Part shown: piece by piece, positions 63,855-64,000 of the stretch
Position numbering within the stretch: position 1 is the first letter of the stretch
Layout of the letters: each line of letters opens with the position of its first letter
Origin: Phycisphaerales bacterium
GTDB taxonomy: Bacteria > Planctomycetota > Phycisphaerae > Tepidisphaerales > Tepidisphaeraceae
Assembly: GCA_028291615.1 (NCBI GenBank)
Contig: JAQGHM010000391.1
Location: 1 to 64,000 of the forward strand
DNA: 64,000 nucleotides
Direction of reading: 5' to 3'
Made by a program: the position numbers and the translations under genes
The notes under the pieces: model-generated
Told to the model about the DNA's origin: nothing
What the model saw: the letters and a program-made list of their open reading frames with translations, nothing else
Database searches by the model: none

Positions 63855-64000
63855 GTAAGAATTCTCTTCACCACGAAAATGACCATATCGCGGGCCGCTT
63901 CGCATCTGCCTCATCGGACACGAACAGATCATACCCGTCCCGCCGCCCGTTGCGTGAAATGACCCAGAGCGAGTGACAACTCGAGGTTTCGGACAGGGCG

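Overview
The window is a GC-rich stretch of bacterial chromosome, about 64 kb, densely coding on both strands. The gene content points to the Planctomycetota, probably the class Phycisphaerae. The main clues are a MoxR / DUF58 / BatA-like / VWA / DUF4175-like operon, giant proteins with autotransporter-type beta-strand repeats, dockerin-like loops and PEP-CTERM tails, a DUF1080 lipoprotein, GH88, and type II secretion parts of the GspC-L-M kind. A Humisphaera/Tepidisphaera-like soil or freshwater planctomycete would fit, but the genus is inference. No rRNA, tRNA, CRISPR array or insertion sequence was recognised.

Region by region: (1) 1-10745, minus strand: a six-gene operon running from a MoxR ATPase through a small unknown gene, DUF58, a BatA-like VWA protein and a second VWA membrane protein to a DUF4175-like membrane/coiled-coil protein that runs off the left edge. 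(2) 10914-12972, plus strand: mutM and a GH88 unsaturated glucuronyl hydrolase. (3) 12989-19344, minus strand: an envelope/signalling set made of an outer-membrane beta-barrel, a lipoprotein, a FecR-domain protein and a CHASE2-adenylate cyclase. (4) 19456-23713, minus strand: two overlapping COG3541/RlaP-like nucleotidyltransferases and a long U32-family protein. (5) 23879-29414, plus strand: a compact type VII secretion-like cluster with two WXG100-like proteins sharing one motif, a helical 336-residue protein with a WSG motif, and a three-module FtsK/SpoIIIE ATPase. (6) 29606-40506: two giant tandem surface proteins joined by an ATGA overlap. (7) 40552-49051: HupE-like protein, DUF1080 lipoprotein, an AbrB-Doc toxin-antitoxin pair with a perfect palindromic operator, a P450, an SGNH hydrolase, DUF1015, an M16-like protein lacking its zinc motif, and a STAS protein. 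(8) 49113-57853: S41 protease, argS, a small zinc-ribbon protein, aldo/keto reductase, a TlyA-like methyltransferase, myo-inositol-phosphate synthase and two small unknown genes. (9) 57886-63819, minus strand: a beta-helix carbohydrate-active protein, a TPR lipoprotein, and GspM-, GspL- and GspC-like type II secretion genes.

The strongest candidate for an undescribed system is the minimal WXG100/FtsK cluster at 23879-29414. It has no other recognisable ESX or Ess membrane component nearby. Only the middle of its three ATPase modules keeps a Walker A motif, and it lies directly upstream of two giant secreted proteins. A second cross-cutting signal is a TAxxxT hexamer placed about 12 bases before the start codon of several genes that mostly lack a Shine-Dalgarno sequence. 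This suggests leaderless transcripts. Short hairpin and direct-repeat elements recur between genes.
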